Under the pieces are notes generated by a model. It saw nothing but the letters and a program-made list of their open reading frames with translations. It was not told where the DNA came from and made no database searches. From NCBI GenBank assembly GCA_023212695.1, contig JALCCG010000079.1:1-64000 (forward strand): a DNA stretch of 64,000 nucleotides, in the 5' to 3' direction. The translations under genes were made by a program, and so were the position numbers. The stretch is from Sporisorium sorghi. Its lineage: Eukaryota; Basidiomycota; Ustilaginomycetes; Ustilaginales; Ustilaginaceae. Of the stretch, positions 21,301 to 29,895 are shown piece after piece (the first letter of the stretch is position 1; every line of letters starts with the position of its first letter).

Positions 21301-22104
21301 CTCGGTGGAGGAAGAGCCGCCCTTGGCGTTGAGGTAGCCGATGATGGCGTTGCCGGCACCGGAGCGGGTCTGCATCTTGAAGACGGAAGGGCGGCCCTTG
21401 AACCAGCGCTTCTCGGCAGCGAGCTCAGCCTCCTTCTCGCTGTAAGCGCCAAAGCCGCCGTTGGCCTGGCTTTCGTAGCTGAAGATGGCGGTGCTGTTGC
21501 CGTAGGCGATCGAGTCAATGGCAGCGGTGCTGGTGAGCTTGGTGCTGGAGACGCCAAGCAGCCACGACTGGGCAGCGACCTTGGCGGCAATCTCGGCCTC
21601 AGAGGGACCGTTGACAGTGCTGAGGTCCATGTGGGCATCGACGTGTTTGGCACGGTTGGCGGACGAAGGCTCGGGGACGGCGGCGTTGGCGGGCTGAGCG
21701 TTGACGAGACCGGTCAGCTTCTGACCGCCGGCAGTAGCATCGACGCCGTTGGGGGCAGCATGGCCAGGAAGCTCGGACTTGGCGGGAGCAGCAGGGCCAG
21801 CACCTTTAGCATCGACCTCATCGAGCTGCTTGGAGGCAGGCGGATCGACGCGACCGGTGCCGGTGATGCCAGCGAGAGCGGTAGAGGCGTCCTTGGCGGT
21901 GACGGCGGTGGTGGATTTGTTGGCGGCGGCGGCGTCGACGGAACGCAGCTTTGCGTCCGAGACCTTGCGCTTGGTCGACTTGTTGGGCTTGTGAGCGGGG
22001 GCAAAGGCAGCACGCGAAAGGGCGAGCGTACCGGCGCCGATGGCGAGACCACCGGCAAAGATGGCAGCGCTCTGGTAGAGCGACTGCGACGAGGTGGCAG
22101 CCAT
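18316..22104 (-). CDS. MET10: Sulfite reductase [NADPH] flavoprotein alpha subunit
   Basis: 1262 residues, single exon. It is the electron-transfer subunit of assimilatory sulfite reductase, which passes electrons from NADPH to the haem/FMN beta subunit to make sulfide for methionine and cysteine. The N-terminal two thirds contain a pyruvate:ferredoxin-oxidoreductase-like region, as in yeast Met10. The C-terminal 400 residues are the FAD/NADPH reductase module: a YEVGEALGVHGWN segment, the FAD motif RHYSIASAQ (about residue 1017), the NADPH site GLGTGAAPFRAF (about 1087), YFGSRYRSAEYLY and a final YVLEVY. Yeast Met10 is 1035 residues. The excess is partly an N-terminal extension of about 150 residues, starting with a hydrophobic stretch (AAIFAGGLAIGAGTLALS) and a basic segment, then Ala/Lys-rich linker. 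A membrane anchor or targeting role is possible but unproven. Confidence 0.93.
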   Translation of the reverse strand: MAATSSQSLYQSAAIFAGGLAIGAGTLALSRAAFAPAHKPNKSTKRKVSDAKLRSVDAAAANKSTTAVTAKDASTALAGITGTGRVDPPASKQLDEVDAKGAGPAAPAKSELPGHAAPNGVDATAGGQKLTGLVNAQPANAAVPEPSSANRAKHVDAHMDLSTVNGPSEAEIAAKVAAQSWLLGVSSTKLTSTAAIDSIAYGNSTAIFSYESQANGGFGAYSEKEAELAAEKRWFKGRPSVFKMQTRSGAGNAIIGYLNAKGGSSSTEPAKVVTALTNAAGFAAMAPALAAYNGSDNAKLVLQVSAASHFAEHDQELSISNDYASILSAAAALGDSFEVLLSATRQEAVDFAQYAYQSTKNVVHVFDGAFAGREVGTLNIPTKGQKVDTPEPFLFTGSPKAQTVLVLPSGSHSQAARAVLVTLPPAVRHNVALLSVRSLRNWDEADLRKALPKSVESLHILEEVAGGAASGQLYEDIVSSVFGGEFADSDVPSHVFPLALAPGQDLTAAELHKLLETLGANHKAALKLQDVLDEAEETHADLLALSGASVVTFFDSDTSPTAPLAQLTARAIRDRGADTQLHARLLSRYDNFEASGILRSDIILSSRPESAADAPIVLAAEENAAKVLVVGDPATTLKSYAPFQSLVCGGTVIFNTPGWEVAELDSKLRAEDKRVLAQKSARLLLVDAAAVVDKLNTKTANASGGKAKVGDNVVPAEIAAAVLLVAVLRVQLNTSGAALAAFLKRVLGTAPVGIDGVEGLVSAAESAIQLHAFNDDEWSKAEPISEAEQNAPLRPTQIRYNGFGPNPDAATVGVEAAPFRSTWAQSAWQHLFSEAYETQADALRPDLPEQTWVVEVTENRRLTPVDYDRNVFHMELSTKGTDLKYEVGEALGVHGWNDEQEVAEFIRWAGFNADEVVNAPSLTEAGKHESRTVFQTLQQNLDIFGKPPKRFYEELGKLATNRDEARWLRFISSAEGSSTFKKLSEIETLTYADVLRMFPSARLPIDQLLTLVEPIKPRHYSIASAQSAVGESVHLLIVTVDWKTPSGSPRYGQCTRYLSQLKPGAKVTVSLKPSVMKLPPIDTQPIIMAGLGTGAAPFRAFIQARAHKKAQGIDVGPLVYYFGSRYRSAEYLYGEELEAYTQDGVIQHMGLAFSRDTKQKVYIQHKILEDGDLLTQYLGPEIEKLEAAGGKAEVVLQDGLINDEDVEDGKKGYFFVCGPTWPVPDIHEALVGAFVKKGLTKDQAEKKMEALKEDERYVLEVY

Positions 22105-22965
22105 CTTTAAAGAAATGTGTTTGTACGAATACGCACGCGCACACTAGGGAGTTTTGATGGATGGAGGCGAAGAAGAAGTAGGTCTTCAACGACGGCAACG
22201 TCGACCTCATTCATCCTGACTCCGGACCGCTCCTTGATCAGCAAAGGGGTCTCTGTCTGTCTGTCGCTCGGCTCAATGCCGCCATTTCTTCGGACGCGAG
22301 AAGAAATCTCAAGACCGAAAAACGAGGGAGCACAACGCAGTGCAAGCTGACGAGCTTTGCGATTGGCTGAGCTGAGCTGCAGCAGCTGTCAAAAAAAATC
22401 TTTCGAAGCGGGCAAGGAACCAAGATTGCGCCATTTCAGACTCGGATTGGCTCATCTTTTTGAGTCACAGCTTCGGTCAGCTACGACCTAACAAATAGGA
22501 AAAAGGGTGTGATGCTGTCAGACCTATGTAAGCAACAAACGTCTCAAAAAAATGAAAATTTTCGAGCACCTTTTTCGATTTCTTTTTTCGTAATTTTTCG
22601 TAACGAAAGCTGATCGCCTCGTGGTGAAAAACATGCTCGGCTCATGGCACAGTCGGCGTAGAAAGGACCACGCTGCTGCAATTGAGAATGTACGTGGTCT
22701 GCTACTGCGGCAAAGTTGCTGTCTTTCTGGAAGAAAGTGTCTGGAAGAAAGAGCTGTGCTGTGATGGTGACGCCTTTCCGGAGGTGCTGGACGCTCCTGC
22801 CGCTCCAGTTGCATTGCTGAGCAACGACTGCAAGACGCCGTTGGCAATACAGCAGCGACGACGAGGTTTGGCAGCCATCGTGATCGTTTCAGCCACCAAT
22901 CCAACGGATTGTGCGGTCTTTGCAGATGTGAGCCGAATGTTCCTGAGCCGCTTTTTCCAAATAGA
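22105..22965. other. MET10 upstream region
   Basis: This is the promoter side of MET10 and an AT-rich stretch (about 22380-22620 with many AAAA/TTTT runs). No convincing gene was found. The distal edge carries the TAGA direct repeat of the neighbouring inverted-repeat element. Confidence 0.5.
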
Positions 22966-23224
22966 CAATCGCGTGCAAAATTGTCCCAGATCTTTTTGGA
23001 GGAAATTCAGGCAGTTCATCAGTGTTCACTAGCATGACCCTACCTCACTAAATTGATCACCACCATATAGACAAAATTATCAAAACATTTATCTGATACA
23101 TGGTACTTGTAGATGCTATCCAGGGCTACAAGTTCCCCTGCACCAGTTCTGATTTTGTGGAAATTAGACTGGTGTGCTGCCCAATTTATAAATTTGGGAT
23201 CTGGGACAATTTTGCACGCGATTG
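22966..23224. mobile_element. MITE-like element, 27-base perfect TIRs, TAGA target duplication
   Basis: The 27 bases at 22966-22992 (beginning CAATCGCGTGCAAAATTGTC) recur as an exact inverted copy at 23198-23224. TAGA flanks both ends (22962-22965 and 23225-23228), as a 4-base target-site duplication would. The element is 259 bases, AT-richer than its surroundings, with no complete coding frame. It looks like a non-autonomous miniature inverted-repeat DNA transposon. On the minus strand an internal stretch reads ALDSIYKYHVSDKCFD, which has a degraded counterpart in the next element. Confidence 0.8.
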
Positions 23225-23316
23225 TAGACACCTGAAGGCCAGCAAAGCGAGAAAACAGTCGTTGAAGACCGGGGTAAAAATGCACGTCCGAAACAAGAAG
23301 ACCACAGACAGCTCTA

Positions 23317-23817
23317 ACGTAGTTCACGTAGATGTGGAAATCACGTAGATGTGGAATTTTGACCTATTATTGCCATCTGCAGCCACTTTGACAATCTTCA
23401 ACATGATCACTTCAAACACTCAAGGTCACTATAGCAAAGCTGTCCGATCAGCCTGACACTTCATAGGTAGATAGATGCGATACCATTGATTACATAGCTG
23501 ACCTCAGAAACAAGGCTTAAGTTGACAAATGGTCCAAAAAATGCAAACAAGCAAAAAAAGTGCTATTACAGTGACAGCCAAAACCGATTTTTTTTTTTCT
23601 CTTGGCAAATCTCTTGATAGATCACTTCACAGCCATATCCAATATGGGTATGTACACATTCTTTGGCTTCCTGGCTACAAGACCATGCTGTTGGATAGCA
23701 TGTACTGAGTCTTGTATCACCAAGAAAAATGCTGTTGAAGTGATCATGGTCAGGATTAAAAAAAGTGGCTGCAGACGGCAATAATAGGTCAAAATTCCAC
23801 ATCTACGTGAACTACGT
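23317..23817. mobile_element. MITE-like element with long imperfect TIRs and TA flanks
   Basis: Left end ACGTAGTTCACGTAGATGTGG is matched by an inverted copy at the right end (23797-23817). Both ends are flanked by TA (23315-23316 and 23818-23819), the target preference of Tc1/mariner elements. The inverted match continues inward (AATTTTGACCTATTATTGCC, then TCTGCAGCCACTTT) to about 23389 and 23763. The left arm has an extra 17-base partial duplication (AAATCACGTAGATGTGG, about 23338-23354), so the arms are 73 and 55 bases. A further shared CATGATCACTTCAA lies deeper in both arms. The element is about 501 bases with no intact transposase. Confidence 0.8.
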
Positions 23818-23819
23818 TA

Positions 23820-24721
23820 CGCCATGTCTCGTCGAGCTGCAGACAGAGTCGGCCTTGTCGCCGTTTTGAGACCATTTCAAGGGTCCCTTTTTTTTTTTTT
23901 TTTTTTTTTTTCCTCTCTCTCTCTCATCGGAGTTGCGGCGTTTTCCCTTTGCGCACTTGGAAGTGTCTTTCTTAGTGATCTTCGGATTGGATTCCTGCTC
24001 GGCTGGCTCGCTTCTCGAGGTCGACGATGCGCACATCTGGCTGCCACACTCGAGATGTGACACACACACACGGGCATCACCGCAAGAGCCGAGAAAGTGA
24101 GAGACAAGGCGGCCAAAGAGCGAATCGACTCTCAGTGACAGCATCACACGGCGGCGTAGTTTGATAGAACCATTCAGCCCCAATATCGGTCTACGCACTC
24201 GTTGCTCCTGTCACTCTTTTCGATTCACTGACTCAACGCACAGCAGGACTTGACTTGCAAGCAAAGAGCGAGAGAGGGCAGTCGGATGATCCGACGGGAG
24301 CGAGCGAGCTGGTCTCCTTTTGATGTGATTCGATGAAATCATGGTCTTTGGAAGCGAGGCCAATTTTTGCAGAGAGTCTGCAACGGCGTTCAGACGCACA
24401 AGCACCTTCGCAACCCTCGCTTGGCCTTCTTGCTGCTGCTGCTGCATCTTCCAACGTCTTTGCTCATCGAAGCCTCTTCGCTTCCAGCTTTCCTTAGCTC
24501 AAGCCTGGACAGAGTCAGCATTCGTTCGGCTCCTACTCCAATGCCTCGCTGGTCGATGCAGCTACATCTCTCAATCCTTCATCGATTCGCACCATCTCCA
24601 GAACGTTTTTCATCTGGATCCTCGCGGTATCTTCGCCACCATCATTACGGCATCCAGTCCGAACAAGCGGCGCATGCGTCCAAGCTGTCCTTCGTGATCG
24701 CCACATCGCCTACAGCTCACC
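23820..24721. other. Upstream region of the 24.7-kb membrane protein gene
   Basis: A poly-T run (about 23888-23911) followed by CT repeats, then unremarkable sequence leading to the ATG at 24722. Several short frames exist on both strands without family resemblance. Confidence 0.5.
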
Positions 24722-26575
24722 ATGTCGGTTGCCGTGGTCACTGTCCCAGTCACCGTGACGGCGAGCGAGTCCGTCGTCGTTGTCACCTCCACCATCGCTG
24801 CTTCCGATCTTCCCGGCTACACGAGCACTCCCACCTCGAGTCCCACCGCGAGCGCCTCGAGCTCTACATCTGGCGACCCTTTGAGCTCTTCCTCTCCGGC
24901 CAACAGCTCTTCTCCAAGCACCAACTCTTCCTCGAACAATTCATCCACGCCCATCGGGGCAATCGTCGGAGGCGCCGTAGGAGGCGTCGCTCTGCTTGCA
25001 CTCTTGATCCTCCTGGCTTGGCTCTACAAAAAGCCCTCCAATGCCAAAAAGAAGGCTCAGAACCCCTTCCCCGACCATACAGAAGAAAAAGGTCCCGCCG
25101 TCATTGCAGGCCTTCCTCCCAATCCTTCGGGCTCACGGCTACGTCCGACTTTAGGCAACTACAGCAACTCGATCGCTATGACCGATCCTGGTTCCTCGAT
25201 GCCTCTGCTTGACAACGACATGTCACTCTACAGCGCGTCCCAGTTCAATCCTGCCGCCACCACCTCGGATGTCCGCTCTGCCCACGTTCACAGGCCTTCG
25301 ACCACTTCGCTTGCACCCAGCTTTATGATGAGCTCGGTCGCATCCTTCCCGCAGTCACACGGTAGCCACTACGCCCAGCCGATGAATGGGGCTGCTCCTA
25401 TCAGCAATCAAGACGGCTCGGCTGCTTTCGCCGCCACTTACCCTGACGTGCACCGCACCGTTTACTACGAGCCGTACGTTCCTCCCGGTGTAGATCCTCG
25501 AACCATCCCCGCGTCGGCCATGGCAGGCGTGTCAGCCGCGGCAGCGTACCACAACGGCAATGCTGCTGCTCCCTCCTCTACGCCAAATCCTCCTCCCATG
25601 ATGGATGCTCGAGCTCACACAAGCAACCCGGGCATATCGAGTCTGCCCATGGGTGCGGCACCCTCCGACTATGCTGCTGCTAGCGAAGTGGCTCGTATGC
25701 GCGGGGTGCCTCAAAGTGCTAACCACGTCAGCGACCCTGCTTGGTCGCGTGCCGTTTCACCAACCCAAGTCAGCAGCCGCCGAGGCTCGAACGCGAGTGC
25801 GCTCGCCATGCCTCCCGCGACTTCTCCTGTGCCAGAGGCATCCGCGCCGCCCACGCAAAGCGAAGTCGAGACGTTGCAGACTCGCCGAGGTCCAGCCGCC
25901 GGCTTGGCCGGCTATCCATCCAACCTGAACACGATCCCTGGCTCTGTGGCTGCCTCCGAGGTGGCAAGCGCCGATCGGCACTCGATGCATTCGTCAGCTT
26001 TCGGCAACCGTGGAGACCGCAGCATTCCGCCCAAGCTTCCTTCGATCCCTGCCTCGAGTCCGCTCATTGTGCAAGATGCCACCTCATTTGCGCCGCTCGC
26101 GTCCCTGCCAGCCGGTGCGGCTCTGGCGGCTGGACACAGCGCAGCCACTCCACGACTGACAGCCGAGCCAGGCACCGACACGCTTCGATCCAGCGATCCG
26201 TCCAATGGCGGGACCTTCAACAGCGATGGCACCTACAACACGTACACCGGCGCCGCCAAGGGCCAACTTGGTGTCGTCGGCTCGAGCGATGCGCATGGTC
26301 GAGGCCAGCCCACGATCACCGAAGAAGGCGACCACATCAAGCAGCCTCAGCGAGACATGAGCGGCGACTCGAAGACGGGCGAATTCTGGGTCGATGCACC
26401 AAGCAAGCCGCAGCAGCAGCAGCAGCAGCAGCAGCAGCTGGGAGCAGCAGCAGCAGCAGCAGCAGCTGGGAGCAGCAGCAGCAGGGAGGCGATTGGGTCA
26501 GCACTCGGCCAACAACAGCCAGTCGAGCATCAACAAGACGGGCAGTCGGTTGATCGAGATGCTCGACGTGGATGA
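24722..26575 (+). CDS. Serine-rich single-pass membrane protein (frame probably shifted at C-terminus)
   Basis: 617 residues as read. The ectodomain is short and Ser/Thr/Val rich (residues 1-77, no clear signal peptide). One membrane segment lies at about residues 78-102 (IGAIVGGAVGGVALLALLILLAWLY), followed directly by basic residues. A long cytoplasmic tail rich in Ser, Pro and Ala follows. The layout resembles Mid2/Skg6-type fungal surface sensors, but no family is certain. Near residue 565 the frame enters a CAG tract containing two copies of a 28-base unit with CTGGGAG. After it the protein ends in an unnatural Gln/Arg-rich run (ending RDARRG). A second frame from the tract to 27035 has tail-like composition. 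The true C-terminus is therefore probably in the other frame. Confidence 0.75.
   Translation: MSVAVVTVPVTVTASESVVVVTSTIAASDLPGYTSTPTSSPTASASSSTSGDPLSSSSPANSSSPSTNSSSNNSSTPIGAIVGGAVGGVALLALLILLAWLYKKPSNAKKKAQNPFPDHTEEKGPAVIAGLPPNPSGSRLRPTLGNYSNSIAMTDPGSSMPLLDNDMSLYSASQFNPAATTSDVRSAHVHRPSTTSLAPSFMMSSVASFPQSHGSHYAQPMNGAAPISNQDGSAAFAATYPDVHRTVYYEPYVPPGVDPRTIPASAMAGVSAAAAYHNGNAAAPSSTPNPPPMMDARAHTSNPGISSLPMGAAPSDYAAASEVARMRGVPQSANHVSDPAWSRAVSPTQVSSRRGSNASALAMPPATSPVPEASAPPTQSEVETLQTRRGPAAGLAGYPSNLNTIPGSVAASEVASADRHSMHSSAFGNRGDRSIPPKLPSIPASSPLIVQDATSFAPLASLPAGAALAAGHSAATPRLTAEPGTDTLRSSDPSNGGTFNSDGTYNTYTGAAKGQLGVVGSSDAHGRGQPTITEEGDHIKQPQRDMSGDSKTGEFWVDAPSKPQQQQQQQQQLGAAAAAAAAGSSSSREAIGSALGQQQPVEHQQDGQSVDRDARRG
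26411..26484. repeat. CAG tract with 28-base tandem duplication
   Basis: Nine CAG units, then CTGGGAG (from 26438), about seven CAG units, CTGGGAG again (from 26466), and further CAG units. The distance between the two CTGGGAG copies is 28 bases, which is not a multiple of three. Confidence 0.9.
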
Positions 26576-27035
26576 GCAGCCCAAAGTGCCCGACTCGGTG
26601 ACTGGCGGGGACAACGAAGCTCCCAAACAGACCGCCTCGCCGACGCGACCACCCTTCTGGAAGGAGCGCACCCGATCGGCCCAGTCGATCACCAAGGTGT
26701 TCCGCAGCTCTCCTCTTTTGCAGGCCAATGCGGCGCCTTCGCCTGCATCTCGTGCCAACGGCCACGTTGCTGAGTCTTCTCGCGAGCATCTCCCACCACT
26801 CGATCTGGGCGGAGCCGTGACCAACTCTGGCTCTGGCTCGGCGACCCCGAATGCCCACGCGATGTCAACCGACTCTCCCAAGACGGACGGAGACGCCGAC
26901 ATGTGGAAGGAATCAGCCAAGGCCAAGCCGACGAGCGCACTGCGAAAGTGGACCACCAAGAAATCTTCAAAGACGACGTCCAAGCACGGCAGCAGCGCCG
27001 ACAATGAGGTCGACGTGGACCAACTGTTTAGCTAG
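26486..27035 (+). other. Out-of-frame coding continuation of the membrane protein
   Basis: In the frame one step from the annotated protein, coding continues for about 180 residues without a stop (from about QHSANNSQSSINKTGSRLIE to DVDQLFS and TAG at 27035). Composition (Ser, Thr, Pro, Lys) and codon use match the upstream tail. Removing one 28-base unit of the CAG tract would place it in frame. It is not an independent gene by this reading. Confidence 0.6.
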
Positions 27036-28323
27036 CTGCCATCCCCTATTCAAACCGCTGTATCTCTTTTCGAACACTGTATTACTACCCCTATCAACTG
27101 TGACTGCTGTCGCCATTCGTCTCTCTCTCTCGAGTGAGTCAGTGACTTTCGACGCGCTCTGCATGTGTCAGTGTCATCGGGGAGGTGTGCCGATGTGGTG
27201 TGACTTTGAGCGCGATCGAGGTCGATCGGTGACGCTGCTGAAAAGGAGCAGCCTCGGGACAAGTGGTGGGAAAATCGGCGCGCAACTCCGAGGCGAACTC
27301 AAAGCCATGCTGTGACTGCTGAGCGCATGAACAGTGCAATGGAAATCGCCAAGGGCTGCTGCTCCTCTCTGTGCGAGGAGAAGACATGGTCCAATGCGGC
27401 TTCCTTCTTGCAAGGCAGAGAGGCAGGCAGTAGAGTCGACCCTTTGGGAAAAGGAAGAGAACTTCTCCTCGACGTCAGCCAAGACTTGGTGGCATCGCGC
27501 GATGTGCAGGCCCTGGGAAAATTTTTTTCCTTTCGACTCGCATGATTTTCTCTTTTTCTTGAGAAGATCGCTCGAGACAGCCTGAGACCGGTGATTGCAG
27601 CAAGCAAGCAACAGGCGAGGCGAGGGAGAGGAAAACAACAGCAGCGACAACAGCAGACCGTGGAATTCGACCTCGAAGTGTGATGTTTGGAGTTTGAATT
27701 CAAAAAAAAAAAAAAAAAACCCCCCACTTGAATTCGCCCTTACGAAATCTTGGTTTGAAAAATAGATTGCAGCAAACGCGAAGTCGATCCCCCGCTCCTG
27801 CCGCCGTGTCTCTCCCGCTCGCTCTTTCACTCACTCGCAGCTGCACCTCGACATCGCTTTTCAACGAGAGAAAACAGAGGCGAGGGATTCCCGGCGGCGG
27901 CGGCGGCGACCCGATCGCATCGATGCAGGCTACCAACAAGCGAGAAGCCAGAGGAAATACTGTAGGCGATTTGAGGTCATCCTGCTCTAGCGCTTCTTCG
28001 CCAGGAACCAGAAGCAGAACGAACCGACCGGCCACTTGCGGGTCGCTGTGTTGAGGATGACCGGCAGCTGCTGCACAAATGTAGAAAAGCAGGCGGCTAG
28101 GCGGAGAGAAACGGTAGCAGCGTCTCTTGGCCCAGCGATCTTTTGCTTCTCGTTCTACAGATCAGTTACTGGCTGTCTTGTGTGTTGCGCTGATGTGTGG
28201 CAGAGAGAGGGAGATAAGGGGACGGAGACAGGAAGGCGATGCATCGCTGCGCCAAGCCTTGGAATCAACGTCACCAAAAAGCAACAGCAAATCGATGTCG
28301 GCCAAGAAACAGCCGCGCTGCCT

Positions 28324-28365
28324 TGTGCTCTGTGCTCTGTGCTCTGTGCTCTGTGCTCCGTGCTC
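28324..28365. repeat. Heptanucleotide tandem repeat TGTGCTC x6
   Basis: Five exact copies of TGTGCTC followed by one copy with a C in first position. Confidence 0.9.
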
Positions 28366-29341
28366 GTGACTGTCTGTCACGCAAACGCAATCGGCTCTTG
28401 CTTCTCACTGCTGCTGGCTTCTGCTGCTGCCTCGTCGACAACAACACACAACCAAAGACAAAAGAGCTTGTTCTTGTTCTTGTTCTCCTCTTGATCAGCC
28501 ACATGCCTCAAGTCGAGTCCGTGATGGATTGGATTGGCACGCCCAACCCGCTCCCTGTGGTGGCAATGTATGTTCGAGACCATGCCTTATCGTCTCGACA
28601 CCATCTGAGTTCAGCTTCTCTCGCTCCCTTTGTCTGCCATCATTGTATGCAGAGGGTGAGTGAGTTGTTGTTGATGCAAGAAGAACCGCTCCGACAAAAA
28701 GGCTGTGTTTTGAAAGGAAAAAAGCTGCGCGGATCTGCTGCTGCTGCTGCTGCTGCTGTTCCTGTCTCGCAATTTCCAAACCGCTCGGCTGGACCGCCTG
28801 CACTGTGCTTTGCTCCTCTGGTCGAACTGCCTTATGAAATTTAATCTTAATTTCCTTTTTTTTTCTTTTTCTTTCTTTTTTTTTTTTTCTCTGTGTGTTT
28901 GTGTTTTGGAACAGGGCACACCGACGAACCCTGAAGTGCACCCCTAATTTGCTCTCTCTCGCTCTCTCCCTGACCTTGGACTTTGTGTGCTCCTGTTCCG
29001 CTCGCTCGCTCACTGTTCCTCCGCCTCGTGCACCCGAAGCGAAAACGAGTTGCTGATCTTGCTCCGATTTCTGCGCTTCTCACTCTCTCTGCACCGAAAC
29101 TGCGTCGGGTTCAGCTGATGGACTTCCATCGTCCGAAATCGAGCTCAGCTCAGCGCAGTGCTGCTCGCGCTAATCTTCTGCGGCTGACGTGGGTGTGGGT
29201 GTGCGGGTGTGAGTGTCTCTGTGTGTGTTTTTTTGTGTGATCCCGCGCAGTGACAATGCACGAGCTGATTGAAACAGGCGGGCCCTCTTGCAATCAAATT
29301 TTCCAAAAAATCATCGGCACGTTGCAGTGTGGCAGCAGTCT

Positions 29342-29344
<3 letters not shown>

Positions 29345-29372
<28 letters not shown>

Positions 29373-29519
29373 CATCGATCCTCAGCGCCCTCTTCCTCTC
29401 TCTTGTCACTCCAAAAAAGCTTCAGCCTGATCCTCACAGCCTTTTTCGTCTTTTGGCCTCTCCGCCGTCTGCCGCCTTGTTCGATTCTCATCGATTCTCC
29501 TTGTCTCTCTCCCTTCAGC

Positions 29520-29546
<27 letters not shown>
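29345..29546. repeat. GA and CT dinucleotide microsatellites
   Basis: A (GA)n run at about 29345-29371 and a (CT)n run at about 29519-29546 lie 150 bases apart, with opposite strand polarity. They could pair as an imperfect hairpin in a transcript. They lie upstream of the membrane protein start. Confidence 0.8.
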
Positions 29547-29550
<4 letters not shown>

Positions 29551-29895
29551 GCTTGCTCTACCATCCACCACACACGGCCACTTCTCTCCCTCACTCCGGC
29601 CATCTTCATCATCATCATCCCTTCTTCGCCTGCTCTCCATCTCATCGTCGTCGTTTGCTTCGTTTGGTTTGCCACAGCCCCAAACGGTCGTAGCACCGGC
29701 AAGAGCAGCAGCAGCAGCAGCAGCAGCACCCACTCTCGGGCTCACAACACCCATCCCGCCCTCTTGACTCTACATCACCATTCGTGATCAGCATCATCGC
29801 TATAGAACCAAGAGCAACACATCGTATACACGAATAGCATCCCCCGCATCCTCGTCGACATTGGGAGCCTTCTCTCCCACATCAACCAGCTCAAC

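Larger units (their letters stand above)
27036..29895. other. 2.86-kb gene-poor region
   Basis: No convincing gene on either strand. It is rich in simple sequence: A run at about 27702-27719, a heptamer array at 28324, T-rich stretch at 28855-28890, (GA)n at about 29345-29371, (CT)n at about 29519-29546 and CAG units at about 29705-29730. The last kilobase is pyrimidine-rich and probably the promoter and leader of the gene starting at 29896. Confidence 0.5.

Noticed and set aside
28239..28844. 201-codon frame in the gene-poor region
   Set aside because: Built over the heptamer array and CTG repeats; no family resemblance.
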